From JACJYE01 sp964432875 (GTDB lineage: Bacteria > Bacteroidota > Bacteroidia > Chitinophagales > Saprospiraceae), in NCBI GenBank assembly GCA_964432875.1, contig CAYSPJ010000006.1:1-64000 (forward strand): a stretch of 64,000 nt of DNA, written 5' to 3'. The translations under genes were made by a program, and so were the position numbers. Shown here in pieces: positions 26,260-35,841 of the stretch; the stretch's first letter is position 1; each line of letters opens with the position of its first letter. The notes under the pieces were generated by a model. It was not told where the DNA came from. It was given only the letters and a program-made list of their open reading frames with translations, and made no database searches.

Positions 26260-27711
26260 TTATGCTGGTTGAGACACATTGCACTCATCCAACAGCCAGG
26301 ATTTATTCGTGACATTCTGGGTCTGCTCGATTTTTTCCGCCAGCTTGCCCAACTCTTCATCCAATACCTTGCGCGTGTACGTGGACGCATGGTGCTTCAA
26401 CATGACCAGGCGACGGGCAAAGCGTAGAAAATTGGTATAGCCCCGCTTCTCCTCGGTCGTGATTTTGCGGTTGCGGATGACATAGATACGGAAAGTTTCG
26501 ATTAATGACAAGAGGGCTTCTGTATCCTTCATCGCGTAGTAAGTGCGCAAAATCAAAAATGTTGTGCTGAGGTGGTACTTGACGTCAGTAAACTGCACCA
26601 GCAGCAAGGCTGAAAGGGCGTCGTTGTAGCGTTTTTTATTGAAGTAGAGGTTCCCGATATTGTAGTTGTAAGCATTTTCCTGACGATGGGGCGGCAGCTT
26701 CTCCCGGTAGTCGTTGAGGAACTGCTCCGTCCATTCAAATTCTTGCAGGCCGGCTCCCAGGGTAGCAATATTTTTGTAGTCCCATTCGGAAATCATGCCT
26801 TTCTCCAAGACCAGCCCCTGCCGGAGCCCCTGCCGGTAGAGGTCAAAGAGCTCAGACTGGTATTCGTTGTATCCGGCATTGATCATGCGGATGCAGTAAT
26901 TGTAGGAAAAGCTATACAAATCACGGCCTTCACTTTTTGACACCCCACCCATCTCTTCCGCCAGCATCTGCTTAAGGCGTTGATAATACGCGGGGTTTTC
27001 CTCATCGCGCAGGCTCATCAGAATGGTGTAGTAGAGTACGATGGAGCGCTCCTGCTCGAAAGCCGCCCAGTTGTTTTCCAGATATTGCAGCAATTCATCC
27101 AGAAAATGGAAATTGTAAGAAGTGTTCATCATGATGGAGTTGGCCGTGAGGTGGCAACAATTGCGCAGCTTTTCCACGATGTAGTACTTATCCAGGTCGT
27201 CCAGCATGTGTTGAAAAATCTCGGTATGAGCCCGATCGATATAATGCCCGCTGTAATACCCCAGGGCGTGGTTGATGCGGTAGCTGGCAAAGAAGAAGTC
27301 GCTATCATGGATGGTGTCTTCATCCAATTTTTTTTGCAACTGCTTGCCGCGGTTGGTCAGGATGTCGAACTGATGGTCTTCGTAGGCCGCTTCGATGGTG
27401 AACACCTGCTCATAATATCGCTTTTGCTCCAGGTGCTCATAAGAGATGAAGCGCAAGTAGAGCTTCTTCAAATAAGACATGAGGTTGTGGATCTGCTGCT
27501 CATCATAGGGCTGCCCGGGAAACAGCTTGCGGAAGACCGCTTCCTTCTCCAGTGCCTTCGGTTTGGTGTCGATATGGCTGAGAAAAAGATCCAATAAGCG
27601 CGCCGTCTTTTCGTGCAGGTTAAAGTAGGGGGAGTTGGCAAAAAGCCGGAAACGCTCCCGGCCCTTGGGCGATAGAGCCTGAATATACTTACCTAATCTA
27701 CTTTGATACAT
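26260..27711 (-). CDS. Large helical protein of unknown function, paralogue 1
   Basis: A 483-residue cytoplasmic protein; the ATG at 27711 (MYQSRLGKYIQAL) is chosen over one 10 codons upstream. It is nearly all helical, with no signal or membrane segment, and looks like a degenerate TPR-type solenoid. It is clearly related to 44462-45871, sharing for instance the block GAGLQEFEWTEQFLNDY with GTALKEFEWINSFIDEY and a similar start (KGRERFRLFANSPYFN with KEARDLKKWLNSPVHN). The function is unknown; a scaffold or adaptor role is a guess. Confidence 0.7.
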   Translation of the reverse strand: MYQSRLGKYIQALSPKGRERFRLFANSPYFNLHEKTARLLDLFLSHIDTKPKALEKEAVFRKLFPGQPYDEQQIHNLMSYLKKLYLRFISYEHLEQKRYYEQVFTIEAAYEDHQFDILTNRGKQLQKKLDEDTIHDSDFFFASYRINHALGYYSGHYIDRAHTEIFQHMLDDLDKYYIVEKLRNCCHLTANSIMMNTSYNFHFLDELLQYLENNWAAFEQERSIVLYYTILMSLRDEENPAYYQRLKQMLAEEMGGVSKSEGRDLYSFSYNYCIRMINAGYNEYQSELFDLYRQGLRQGLVLEKGMISEWDYKNIATLGAGLQEFEWTEQFLNDYREKLPPHRQENAYNYNIGNLYFNKKRYNDALSALLLVQFTDVKYHLSTTFLILRTYYAMKDTEALLSLIETFRIYVIRNRKITTEEKRGYTNFLRFARRLVMLKHHASTYTRKVLDEELGKLAEKIEQTQNVTNKSWLLDECNVSQPA

Positions 27712-27741
27712 GATTGTTAGGGTTAATTTGTTCCAGCGCAA

Positions 27742-28121
27742 TAACCAATCAGCATATTATCGCTCTGTTAAACAAGATGTTATCCAATAAACAAGCATCG
27801 CTAATCGGCCAGAAATATACAAAATTGTACTTACACTGCAAGGGATTTTAGCTGACATTTGTATCGTACTCATGAAAGATATCATCATTATCAAGTTTTG
27901 CAGTACCAACTTTCAAAAATGGCGTGACTCATTACTAGCAACTGTAATTCCCAAGCTTGGGCTGCCGTAGCAACTATCACAAATCATAATCTGATGAATG
28001 TCCTTTTTTTGGCCGCCCGAAAACGCTACTAACAAATTGCCCTGAACCGGTGGATCTAAATACCGCCGCCTGCCTTATGAACATTAAAGGCAGATTGAAT
28101 TATGATCTCATGAGTGCGTAG
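27742..28121. other. Intergenic region, possibly with a short RNA
   Basis: No supported gene. Tiny frames exist on the + strand (27872-27970, 32 residues; and 28079-28123, 14 residues), and a strong + strand terminator follows at 28122. This makes an undescribed small transcript possible, but no promoter was recognised. Confidence 0.3.
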
Positions 28122-28158
28122 AAAAGGGTGTCGCAGTTTTGCGTCACCCTTTTTTTTA
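28122..28158 (+). terminator. Strong hairpin with T tract
   Basis: GGGTG-T-CGC, loop, GCG-T-CACCC followed by eight T, flanked by AAAA on the left, so it can act on both strands. No gene on the + strand explains it. Confidence 0.7.
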
Positions 28159-28211
28159 TGCCTGTTTATGCTGCCAACCTTACCATGCAATAGCGCAAGC
28201 CCTAAAATGAG

Positions 28212-28247
28212 GAGGCTGCCTCAGTGCTTCTACTAAGGCAGCCTCCA
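28212..28247 (-). terminator. Hairpin after gldN
   Basis: GGAGGCTGCCT and AGGCAGCCTCC form an 11-bp stem with a 14-nt loop, 53 bp after the gldN stop; only four T follow on the minus strand. Confidence 0.65.
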
Positions 28248-28299
28248 CATTTAAGCCCCCAAAGCGGGGTTGCTAGCTATCAATATCGCGTTCTTTTGA

Positions 28300-29166
28300 T
28301 CAATAAGACCAAAGATCATGCTCAAAGTTGAAGATTTCCTGCTTGATGCGGTCAGACTCCATCAACAGATCCACCCCTGAAAGGTAATCTTCCAGGCGCT
28401 GATCAAAGACGTTGGACTCTTTGTAGATATAGCTGGAGAAGAAGCGCATCTCCATGAGGTCTTCCCAGCTCATCGGATTGTTGTCATTACCCAAGTTGAA
28501 GACTTTCTCCCGGCCCAATACGGTGCGGGCGTCCGGGTAATAAACCCAAAACATGGGGCGCTCGTATTTGAAGTTGCCGTTGTCGTCAAACTCTTCGATA
28601 AGCGGGGCGATGCCCAGGATGCGCACCTGCAAGGTAGAAGACTCCTTATCGAAGAACCAGACCTCTTTGAGGCGAAAGCGCTTGACGTCTTGAGGGTTGA
28701 CTTCATTCCTGACTACGGTGAAGGTCTCTTCATAGGTTTCGGGGTCCACGGTAGCGATGGTGTCCACGCTAGCGCCCATCGAAGCCACTTCGTCGGGTGT
28801 CAAAGGCATGGAGAACTTGTCGTCCTCCGTACTGTAAACAGTGATTTCGCCAGATTCGGCAGCCTCCTGTAAAATTGAAAAGAACATGCGTTCGGGATAG
28901 GCGAAAGGAAGGTTCATTTTCTCACGTACGTCAATAATACGCCAGATACGCTTTTCCCAGAAGATGTCCGCTTCACGGACATGGTCGTAAGGCAGGATGC
29001 GCTTTTCGACCGTCAGCCGCTTTTCGACGATGTCATCCAGCGGCTTGTTTGCGTTGGTACTCCCAGACTCGGTAATGAGGATATTTCCCGGAGTTTGAGC
29101 CAACACCGGACCGAAAAGGGAGAACATCAGCAAACCTAGACTTAGCAGTTTAAGAGCGATCTTCAT
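28300..29166 (-). CDS. gldN: Gliding motility / T9SS protein GldN
   Basis: A 288-residue periplasmic T9SS component. The ATG at 29166 gives a signal peptide (ALKLLSLGLLMFSLFGPVLAQ); the frame extends 25 codons upstream without reason. Family signatures are DDIVEKRLTVEKRILPYDH, ADIFWEKRIWRIIDVREKMN, VWFFDKESSTLQVRILGIAP and FSSYIYKESNVFDQRLEDY. GldN binds the GldK ring that surrounds the secretion machinery. It ends the leftward gldKLMN set and starts 87 bp after gldM. Confidence 0.95.
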   Translation of the reverse strand: MKIALKLLSLGLLMFSLFGPVLAQTPGNILITESGSTNANKPLDDIVEKRLTVEKRILPYDHVREADIFWEKRIWRIIDVREKMNLPFAYPERMFFSILQEAAESGEITVYSTEDDKFSMPLTPDEVASMGASVDTIATVDPETYEETFTVVRNEVNPQDVKRFRLKEVWFFDKESSTLQVRILGIAPLIEEFDDNGNFKYERPMFWVYYPDARTVLGREKVFNLGNDNNPMSWEDLMEMRFFSSYIYKESNVFDQRLEDYLSGVDLLMESDRIKQEIFNFEHDLWSY

Positions 29167-29253
29167 GGCTGAATTTTTAAGCATTAAAAGGTATAAAAGA
29201 ACTCTTGTACAGCCCCTTTTCAAGGCGTGGGGGCTGTACAAGGAGTTGCTGGT

Positions 29254-30792
29254 TTATTTGATTGAAAACACCATCGAGTTGATGGGGCGGCCTACGTTAT
29301 CGCCAGGGCAACGGGCTTTCACATCATCAAAGTAGTAAATATCTCCAGGCTTTGCCCTTTGTACCAGGCGGCTGGAAGCATCGTTGTAGCGCGGGCCGGC
29401 ATTGACTACCGTAACGGGGTCTTGACGGGAAGCTACATAGGTGAGGTTGAATCCCTGGATCGCGCAATTGGCATCGAAGTCGAAGTTGTCCAGGAAGGCA
29501 CCCACGCCGCCCTGAGCTTTGAATTCGCCATTCCCCATCGAACCGCCACTGGATTTGCTCAAACGGGCAACCGGGTCGGGGATACGCTTCACGCGGAAGA
29601 CCTTGCTATCCCTCATACCACCGCCGCTGACGTTGACCCGGGCTTCGCCAGGAGTAGTCACCGTGACGATATAGTTGGAGCCTGAACCCCGCATGGAGCC
29701 GCCGCCGCCACTGATGCTGACATTTAGCTCGTTGGAAGATATCCCTGCGGCCGATACGGCCACTGGGTTGTCCACGCCGATGTAGAACACGTTCATTTTT
29801 TCCGCCGAGACGGTCACCGAGCGTTCGCCTACTTCGTATTCAAATTCTTTGGTGTAAGGCTTTATTTCACCCGTCAGCGGGTTGGCCACTTCGATTTTCA
29901 CGCTGTACTTCTTGGTGCCGATGCCAGAAGTCACTGTTTCGTAAGTAGCTTTCCCATCTTTCACCGGCAGGTTAGCGCCGTTTACGGAGATGCGGGTATT
30001 ATCGCCGGCCTTAGTGCTGAAGGCGCTCAAGAATACATCCGCCGTGTATTTTTCGCCGCGGATGACGTAACCTTTGCTAGCCGAGACGACCGGTTCGAAG
30101 GCATCGAATTTGATGTCTTCCCCAGCCACTTTGCCCAACAGGTAGTTCAATGCCGTAGTCGAAGAAGCCTTTGCGTCGTTCTGGATTTTCGTCAGGATGG
30201 GAAATACCGCTGCTACCGGCATCTGCTTGAAGTTGTAATCCACCCAGTTTTTCGCCTTCGCTTTCTCGATAGCTTCTTTATCAATGCCTAAAGGCATTGA
30301 AGCGACCACCGTCGGTTCATTATCGACGAGCTGCTCCAGTTTGGCGCGGGTTTCCAGGAGCTTTTCCTCCAATTCGAAGCCTTTCCCCGGCTGGTTTTCC
30401 AGCCCCACGAGCAGGCGGGTAGTAACATCCTTATCTTTGATGCGCTTGGGCTGTTCCGGGTCTTTATCGGAAGGGCCGCCCGCTGCTTCGAAGAGCTCGG
30501 CCTTGAGGGCTTCTACGTAGGCTACAAAGTCATCTGCTGTTTGCTTGACATCTTTCGCAGCAGCCAGGAATGCCTTGTTTTCCGGGGTATCGTAAGCTTC
30601 CGCTTGCTTCTGGATATTGCCCAGGAGCGTCTGGTTGGTATTCTCTACGATATTGTTACTCTGGGTAATCCCCTTGTTCAAGGTAAAAAAGGCGTTCATG
30701 ACCTCGGCAGAGATGTTGAGGGCCAGCAGGGCCGTCAACACGAGGTACATGAGGTTGATCATAAGCTGCCGCGGTTCCTTAGGTATAGACAT
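29254..30792 (-). CDS. gldM: Gliding motility / T9SS motor protein GldM
   Basis: A 512-residue inner-membrane motor protein. It starts MSIPKEPRQLMINLMYLVLT with a single helix (about 12-30), then NISAEVMNAFFTLNKGI, both conserved. The periplasmic part has a helical D1 domain (to about 225) and beta domains D2-D4. GldM couples the GldL proton channel to the outer-membrane GldK/N ring. Spacing to gldL is 53 bp. Confidence 0.95.
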   Translation of the reverse strand: MSIPKEPRQLMINLMYLVLTALLALNISAEVMNAFFTLNKGITQSNNIVENTNQTLLGNIQKQAEAYDTPENKAFLAAAKDVKQTADDFVAYVEALKAELFEAAGGPSDKDPEQPKRIKDKDVTTRLLVGLENQPGKGFELEEKLLETRAKLEQLVDNEPTVVASMPLGIDKEAIEKAKAKNWVDYNFKQMPVAAVFPILTKIQNDAKASSTTALNYLLGKVAGEDIKFDAFEPVVSASKGYVIRGEKYTADVFLSAFSTKAGDNTRISVNGANLPVKDGKATYETVTSGIGTKKYSVKIEVANPLTGEIKPYTKEFEYEVGERSVTVSAEKMNVFYIGVDNPVAVSAAGISSNELNVSISGGGGSMRGSGSNYIVTVTTPGEARVNVSGGGMRDSKVFRVKRIPDPVARLSKSSGGSMGNGEFKAQGGVGAFLDNFDFDANCAIQGFNLTYVASRQDPVTVVNAGPRYNDASSRLVQRAKPGDIYYFDDVKARCPGDNVGRPINSMVFSIK

Positions 30793-30845
30793 AGCTTAGA
30801 GCTTTTTAAAATTTCACAAAATGGTTAATACGTACGCAGCTAAGC

Positions 30846-31460
30846 TTATCGGTTGATGCCGGCCATAGCAGAGATGACGTTGCCATATACGGAATTCAAC
30901 TGGCCGTAAGTATGGTTCAGCGAGCCGATATTCTGATTCAGGGCAGCGAGTTGATCTTTGTACTGCTTGGTGTCTTCCAGCGAATCACTCAGGTCGGCCA
31001 TCGCTTCATTCAACTTGGCGTAGAAGTTGTTCATGGCGCGGATTTGATCACTGGTGCCAGAGAAATCTACTTCTTGTAAAGCCTTTAGCGAAGACAAGCT
31101 CTTGGACATGGTCTGCAGCTCGGTCAGCATGCCGCCAAGTTGTTGCTCCACCACTTCGCCATTTAGCGGAGTAGAAGGTTGAACCCCCATGGGAGTAGCG
31201 CCGGCGGTGAGCGGAGCCATATTAGAGTTGTAATCGCTCAGGCCTGGGTACAGTTTATCCCAGTAGTAATCTGGTTCCGGGCCAATAATGCCCAAGAAAG
31301 CGAATATAAATGCTTCAATACCAAGGCCGATAATCAGCATGGTGCTGGCACCTTCCCAGCTTTCCAGTTTGAAGAGCGCCCCCATAAGCACCATTGCAGC
31401 ACCAAGACCAATAATGAGGTTTTTTAGATACTTGAACCCTTTTGACTTTAAGAAACTCAT
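30846..31460 (-). CDS. gldL: Gliding motility / T9SS motor protein GldL
   Basis: A 204-residue inner-membrane protein with two helices (about 12-30 and 38-58). The conserved ALFKLESWEGASTMLIIGLG includes the membrane Glu used by the proton-driven motor. The C-terminal cytoplasmic part is helical (MLTELQTMSKSLSSLKAL). GldL forms the stator with GldM. It stands 372 bp from gldK, so it may have its own promoter. Confidence 0.95.
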   Translation of the reverse strand: MSFLKSKGFKYLKNLIIGLGAAMVLMGALFKLESWEGASTMLIIGLGIEAFIFAFLGIIGPEPDYYWDKLYPGLSDYNSNMAPLTAGATPMGVQPSTPLNGEVVEQQLGGMLTELQTMSKSLSSLKALQEVDFSGTSDQIRAMNNFYAKLNEAMADLSDSLEDTKQYKDQLAALNQNIGSLNHTYGQLNSVYGNVISAMAGINR

Positions 31461-31778
31461 TGTTTGTAAGCTTTTGATTAAGTTAGCTAAATTTTTTTCT
31501 TTCCAGGGCTTCTTGCCGAAAACCCACCCTCATAATGCCTTGCCCTTGAAAGGTTACAGGCCGAGGTGATTTTTTTTTCTCCCTTTGCTTTTTAGCTGGT
31601 TGGCAGGCAAAACTGTTGCAGGTACCTGAGCTAGATAATCAAAATCAAATCCATTTTACGCTAGCTATGCCTGCTTACCAGATGCCCGGGAAGTGCGATC
31701 AGGGCCCTTCTTTAGGTGTGTGTTGAGCATTTTGCTCTGGTTGCTATTCTACTTTGCCCAATAATAAAGCAAAGGATA
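31461..31778. other. Intergenic between gldK and gldL
   Basis: About 320 bp without a gene; it likely carries the gldL promoter, but no clear TAnnTTTG was found on the minus strand. The gldK terminator lies at its left-hand neighbour 31779-31813. Confidence 0.4.
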
Positions 31779-31813
31779 GGGCGGATATTGCTCTATCTTG
31801 GCAATATCCACCC
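31779..31813 (-). terminator. Hairpin after gldK
   Basis: GGGCGGATATTGC and GCAATATCCACCC pair over 13 bp (one G-T) around a 9-nt loop, 20 bp after the gldK stop on the minus strand. Confidence 0.65.
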
Positions 31814-31832
31814 TTAATATCTATTCTCCCGC

Positions 31833-33077
31833 TTAGAAGTCGTTGAGCGAGCGCCCCAAGAAGGTAAGCGCACAGCGGAAACCGATATAAGACTTGGTCG
31901 TGTCTTGGTATTCCCAATTGCGGGTGCCCGTTTGCAGGAAATGAGCAACATCTTTCCATGAGCCTCCGCGGAGTACCTTGCGCTTATATGCTTCCGGATC
32001 ATCATCCTTGGCATCGTAACGAATGTCGGGGTTGAGGTCGTGCAGGAAAGAATAAGCATTGGAATAATAAGCAGTGCTAGTCCATTCCGCAACGTTGCCG
32101 GCCATATTGTACAAGCCGAAGTCATTGGGGAAGTACGCATCAGCCCTTACCGTATAAAGGCCGCCATCCTCAGGATAGTCGCCGCGGCCAGGCTTGAAGT
32201 TGGCTAGCAAGCAGCCCTTGGCATTGCGCATATAGTATCCGCCCCAAGGATAAGGCGCCAAGTCATGCCCGCCGCGAGCAGCGTATTCCCACTCATGCTC
32301 GGTGGGCAAACGGAACTCCTCTGTATTGATCCCATCGCCCTGCGTGAGCGCATAGGTATCCCACAGTTTAGTACGCCAGTAGGTGAAAGCGTTGGCCATG
32401 TGCCAATCCACGCCTACCACCGGGTAGTCATCAAAAGCCGGGTGCCAGAAGTAATTCCGGGTCATCGGCTCGTTGTAAGAGTAGGAGAAATCGCGGATCC
32501 AAACCAAGGTGTCCGGATAGATTTTTACTTTTTTGCGCTGGATGAAGGAGTTGCGCGGAGAGCGGCCCCGGTCGTGGGCAGCTTTTTGCCAGTCGTACCA
32601 TTCGTATTCGAAGACCAGCTTGCTGGCATCGAGTTCCTTCTTGCCGGCAAAGCGGTCATCGCCCTGATAGTAGAGGTCATCCAGCGTTTCGTCTGTCCAG
32701 TCGATCTCATACTCCCAGTCGATTAGCTCATTACCCTCGCTGTCTTCGGTGTAATGATCCAGGTAAGTGTGGGCCAGCGAATCCCGAACCCAATAGACGA
32801 ACTGACGGTATTCGTTGTTCGTAATCTCCGTGTCATCCATGAAGAAGCCCTGTATAGAAATAGCCTTCTGGCGTTGCACAAAAGTGTTGCTCACGTCTTG
32901 ATCAGACGGGCCGATGTGCAGCGTACCCGAGGGTACATAAACCATCCCGTAGGGATTAATGCCTTTCCAGGCAGGACGCTTCAGGACGCCGACCAACTGG
33001 CCGTTTTCACGTTTGCCGCAAGAAGCAGCAGCCAAAGCCACTAGCAAGACTAGTGTGATCTTGAGTAAATTTTTCAT
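31833..33077 (-). CDS. gldK: Gliding motility / T9SS lipoprotein GldK
   Basis: A 414-residue lipoprotein with lipobox ending AAASC (Cys20) and a formylglycine-generating-enzyme-like fold: YVPSGTLHIGPSD, FFMDDTEITNNEYRQF, RLPTEHEWEYAARGG, YNMAGNVAEWTSTAYYSN and VLRGGSWKDVAHFLQTG. In GldK this fold is structural, forming the periplasmic ring with GldN. It lies downstream of the porP/sprF gene, the usual order of the locus. Confidence 0.95.
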   Translation of the reverse strand: MKNLLKITLVLLVALAAASCGKRENGQLVGVLKRPAWKGINPYGMVYVPSGTLHIGPSDQDVSNTFVQRQKAISIQGFFMDDTEITNNEYRQFVYWVRDSLAHTYLDHYTEDSEGNELIDWEYEIDWTDETLDDLYYQGDDRFAGKKELDASKLVFEYEWYDWQKAAHDRGRSPRNSFIQRKKVKIYPDTLVWIRDFSYSYNEPMTRNYFWHPAFDDYPVVGVDWHMANAFTYWRTKLWDTYALTQGDGINTEEFRLPTEHEWEYAARGGHDLAPYPWGGYYMRNAKGCLLANFKPGRGDYPEDGGLYTVRADAYFPNDFGLYNMAGNVAEWTSTAYYSNAYSFLHDLNPDIRYDAKDDDPEAYKRKVLRGGSWKDVAHFLQTGTRNWEYQDTTKSYIGFRCALTFLGRSLNDF

Positions 33078-33401
33078 GTTAACACCCGAGTTTTCCTTCT
33101 GAATATAAATACGGTATCAAAATGCGAACGTAAATATAGGCCCTTTGCTTATTTTACCAAAAAATAATTTTTTCTTTTTGCAAAGAAAGCTGTTAAAAGT
33201 GAGCTAAACGCCTGTTTTTTCGCTCTACACCCCTACAACCTACCGCTTAAAGCCCTTATTCTGCGCTTGTGCCTGAACATGCCCGGTGCCTTCTTGAGCG
33301 CTGGCTGGCACCGCTTACCTGTATGCGCGCAGGAGGCTGAAGCTCATCCGCAGCATATCCTTCCACTCTGCAAGCGGCAAAAACAAACTGTACCATATCG
33401 C
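33078..33401. other. Intergenic upstream of gldK
   Basis: About 320 bp; no gene, no strong hairpin. It should hold the gldK promoter, which I cannot place with confidence. Confidence 0.4.
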
Positions 33402-34370
33402 TTATAACGCTCTTGGGTTATAAATAACCCTGGGCGGGCGCCCCATGCCAATGGGCTTGTTCAGGTTGTAATTCAACATCAATTCGTGGGAGCCATTGCT
33501 CACCTGATTCAGTATGGAAAGCGTCCAGTCATAGGCATAAGCCAAAGTTGCTTTTTCGCTGAGCTTGAAACCGGCGATGAAGGCCATGGCGTCTATGCTG
33601 TTGCTATTGTATCCTCTAAACGAAGCACCTGCAAAAATATTATCGTTGTATTTAAAAATCGCCCCCAGGTCAGTCTGGGTCTGCACCAGGTCGCTGCGCA
33701 CCAGGAGAGAGGGCAGGAAGTCCAGGCCTTGCCCGATTTCGAAACGGGCGTCCGCGGTAAAGAAGAAAGCCCGCGACAACTGTAGGGTGATCAGGTCAAA
33801 ATCTGCGCTGGGGCGGTTGATATTGCGGACCGCCAGGCCCGCCTGGAATTTTTCAGAATAGAAGTAGGCGCCGGCCCCAAAAGTCGGCACGCTGGCAGCA
33901 ACCAGGCTGATGGGCAACAAATCGTCGTTGTGGAAGATAACGGTAGCATCGGTATAGCTACCCTCTGGAGTACGGATCTTGGAGCCGTCGATGGTGCGCT
34001 GAGCCATACCCCCGCTGAGCCCCAGGGAAAAAATACTCTTTTTGCCTACGGCAAACTGGTAATTGTAAGCCAGCGTGGCTGTCGTGCGCCGTTCAGCGCC
34101 AAGTTCATCATTTTCCAGATTTAACCCTACCCCGCTGCTGAAGATATACAAAGGCGCATGCACATTGATATTCTGCGTGATAGGGTTGCCTTCCAGCTGG
34201 TCCCACTGGGCCCGATAAACCCCCGTACCGCTCAGGGAATGGTCCAAGCCGGCATAAGCTGGGTTCCAATGGAATTTGTTCAGCATGAACATGCTGTATT
34301 GGGCTGGCTGCTGGCCCAATGCGGTGGCCAGGCTCAGGCCGAAGAGGGCAAGGGTTAACAACTGCTTCAT
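33402..34370 (-). CDS. PorP/SprF-family T9SS outer-membrane protein
   Basis: A 322-residue outer-membrane barrel with signal peptide (LTLALFGLSLATALG, cleaved before QQPAQYSMFM). Family features: the mature start PAQYSMFMLNKFHWNPAYAG, TATLAYNYQFAVGKKSIFSLG, LVAASVPTFGAGAYFYSEKF and the end SHELMLNYNLNK with VIYNPRAL. PorP/SprF proteins hold T9SS products at the surface. Its location before gldK is the usual arrangement, so it may be the locus SprF-like protein; which of the paralogues is uncertain. Confidence 0.9.
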   Translation of the reverse strand: MKQLLTLALFGLSLATALGQQPAQYSMFMLNKFHWNPAYAGLDHSLSGTGVYRAQWDQLEGNPITQNINVHAPLYIFSSGVGLNLENDELGAERRTTATLAYNYQFAVGKKSIFSLGLSGGMAQRTIDGSKIRTPEGSYTDATVIFHNDDLLPISLVAASVPTFGAGAYFYSEKFQAGLAVRNINRPSADFDLITLQLSRAFFFTADARFEIGQGLDFLPSLLVRSDLVQTQTDLGAIFKYNDNIFAGASFRGYNSNSIDAMAFIAGFKLSEKATLAYAYDWTLSILNQVSNGSHELMLNYNLNKPIGMGRPPRVIYNPRAL

Positions 34371-34856
34371 ATATTCCGCGCTTTAAACATCAAACCATAC
34401 TGTTTTGGCGTAAACTCCAGACCTGCATGCCAGCTATATACTTGCTGAAGGGGCCCCGTGCGTCCTCCTCCGTTTTAACGGGTGCCTGGCAAGCATATTC
34501 TTTGCGCCAGCAAGTATTTGTGTCGGCGCCCGGTCTTTTCCCAACTAGCCTGAGGTAGCAAAGTAATACAATTTACCGCCTCGGCTAAGAAAATTTTACT
34601 GCTCCAGGCAAGACATCTCCGCGATTTTTGCCGTTTCGGGGTGCCCCCTGCTCCGCTTGCACCATAATATATATGTGTAGCAACGCTCAGTATCTGGAAA
34701 AGCGGCGAGCCACGAGTTGCCTATTTTGTGCCATGCCTTCCAAGTTGCTGAGGGGAGGCGGGCTGCTTTCCTAATGGAGGCGATCCATACCTACGCTTTT
34801 TAGAATAACGCCTTTTGCCCCACACTGTTCATTTGTTATTGCCGAGAGCTCTGCTC
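34371..34856. other. Intergenic between porP/sprF and the EAD gene
   Basis: About 490 bp without a gene. It has a widely spaced inverted repeat ATACTTGCTG (34438-34447) and CAGCAAGTAT (34508-34517), of uncertain meaning, and no clear ORF. Confidence 0.35.
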
Positions 34857-35780
34857 CTACTGATCTCCCCCTCCCAATATCTTCCGGCTCACCTCCAGCC
34901 CCCTTTTCCGGCCGGCATAGAGCTGTGCCCAGAAGCCTTCGTCGCGTAAGTAAGCTTGGAGTTCAGAGCTAGTGCAGGCAGGCTCTTGGCGGATATTTTT
35001 GTGATAGCCATAGAGATATCCAGTACCGGCGGAAGCTACTACTAGCAGGCGCTGCACGATGCTGCCCTGAGCGTTGAGGATGCTCTTGAAAAATTGCCCA
35101 AAGCTGCCCGGGCTAACGGCATAGAGGGTAATCGCTCCTCCTACCGCATAGGCCTCTACCGGCGCGCTGGAGAGCACGCCATTGGCGCTTAGCACAGAGG
35201 CGTCGGCCACTAGCATAGGGCGCTCCCGCAGGCCTTGCGCAGGGCTATATTCATAAATCGCGCTGCTACCGCAGGCATAGAGTAGGGAAAACTCGCTGCG
35301 GCTGTCATCCGCCCATTGCAGGCGCACATCCCGGCTGATGGCGGCAGCGTGAAAGGCATCGGGGCTGATGCGCTCGTTGACGCTTTCAGCATGCTGCTTG
35401 CCCAGAAAGTAGCACACCCCAAAAACGAGGGGTAATGCCCAGACGATGGGGCGGCTGATGACATCCCATACCCCCCAGGCTGCACCAGCCAGGCTACGGC
35501 GCAGGGCACGGCCCGGATCAGTTGGCGTTTGTGCCGGGTCTTGCAGTTGGCGGATGATCTCCAGCAGCTCTTTCTCAGCCCGGTTGCGCACAGCAGGGTC
35601 GGGGCCGAGGCCCTGGTTGAAGGCCCGCTCATAGTCGGCGATATTTTTCTTTAGCAGCAAGACGTCCGCTTCCTCTGCCGGGCTATGGGCGCGGCAGTAG
35701 CCCAGCAGAGCGTCGGCTGCCTCGCCAGTACGCCCCTGGCCGAACAAAGTTTTGATGCGCTGTAGTGCTTGGGTATCCAT
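34857..35780 (-). CDS. Membrane protein with an EAD11-like effector-associated domain
   Basis: A 307-residue protein. Residues 4-80 (RIKTLFGQGRTGEAADALL ... ADVLLLKKNIADYERAFNQG ... NRAEKELLEIIRQLQ) look like the small helical EAD11 domain of bacterial conflict systems, where effector and trigger proteins find each other by matching domains. A membrane helix follows (111-127), then a central region with LYACGSSAIYEYSPAQG, a second possible helix (about 243-260) and a Cys-containing tail. No matching partner is seen nearby. Function in defence is inferred. A 27-bp palindrome lies 35 bp upstream. Confidence 0.6.
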   Translation of the reverse strand: MDTQALQRIKTLFGQGRTGEAADALLGYCRAHSPAEEADVLLLKKNIADYERAFNQGLGPDPAVRNRAEKELLEIIRQLQDPAQTPTDPGRALRRSLAGAAWGVWDVISRPIVWALPLVFGVCYFLGKQHAESVNERISPDAFHAAAISRDVRLQWADDSRSEFSLLYACGSSAIYEYSPAQGLRERPMLVADASVLSANGVLSSAPVEAYAVGGAITLYAVSPGSFGQFFKSILNAQGSIVQRLLVVASAGTGYLYGYHKNIRQEPACTSSELQAYLRDEGFWAQLYAGRKRGLEVSRKILGGGDQ

Positions 35781-35814
35781 GTGTCGCTTGGTTTTACGGC
35801 CTCGGGCGCGGCAC

Positions 35815-35841
35815 TATGCTAAACTTCCGAAGTTTAGCATA
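35815..35841. promoter_or_regulatory. 27-bp perfect palindrome upstream of the EAD gene
   Basis: TATGCTAAACTTC, one central C, and GAAGTTTAGCATA pair perfectly. It is 35 bp before the start codon of the minus-strand EAD11-like gene. It could be an operator, or a hairpin in the leader transcript. Confidence 0.6.

Noticed and set aside
34438..34517. Inverted repeat ATACTTGCTG / CAGCAAGTAT
   Set aside because: Arms are only 10 bp and 60 bp apart, without target duplication or T tract; may be chance.
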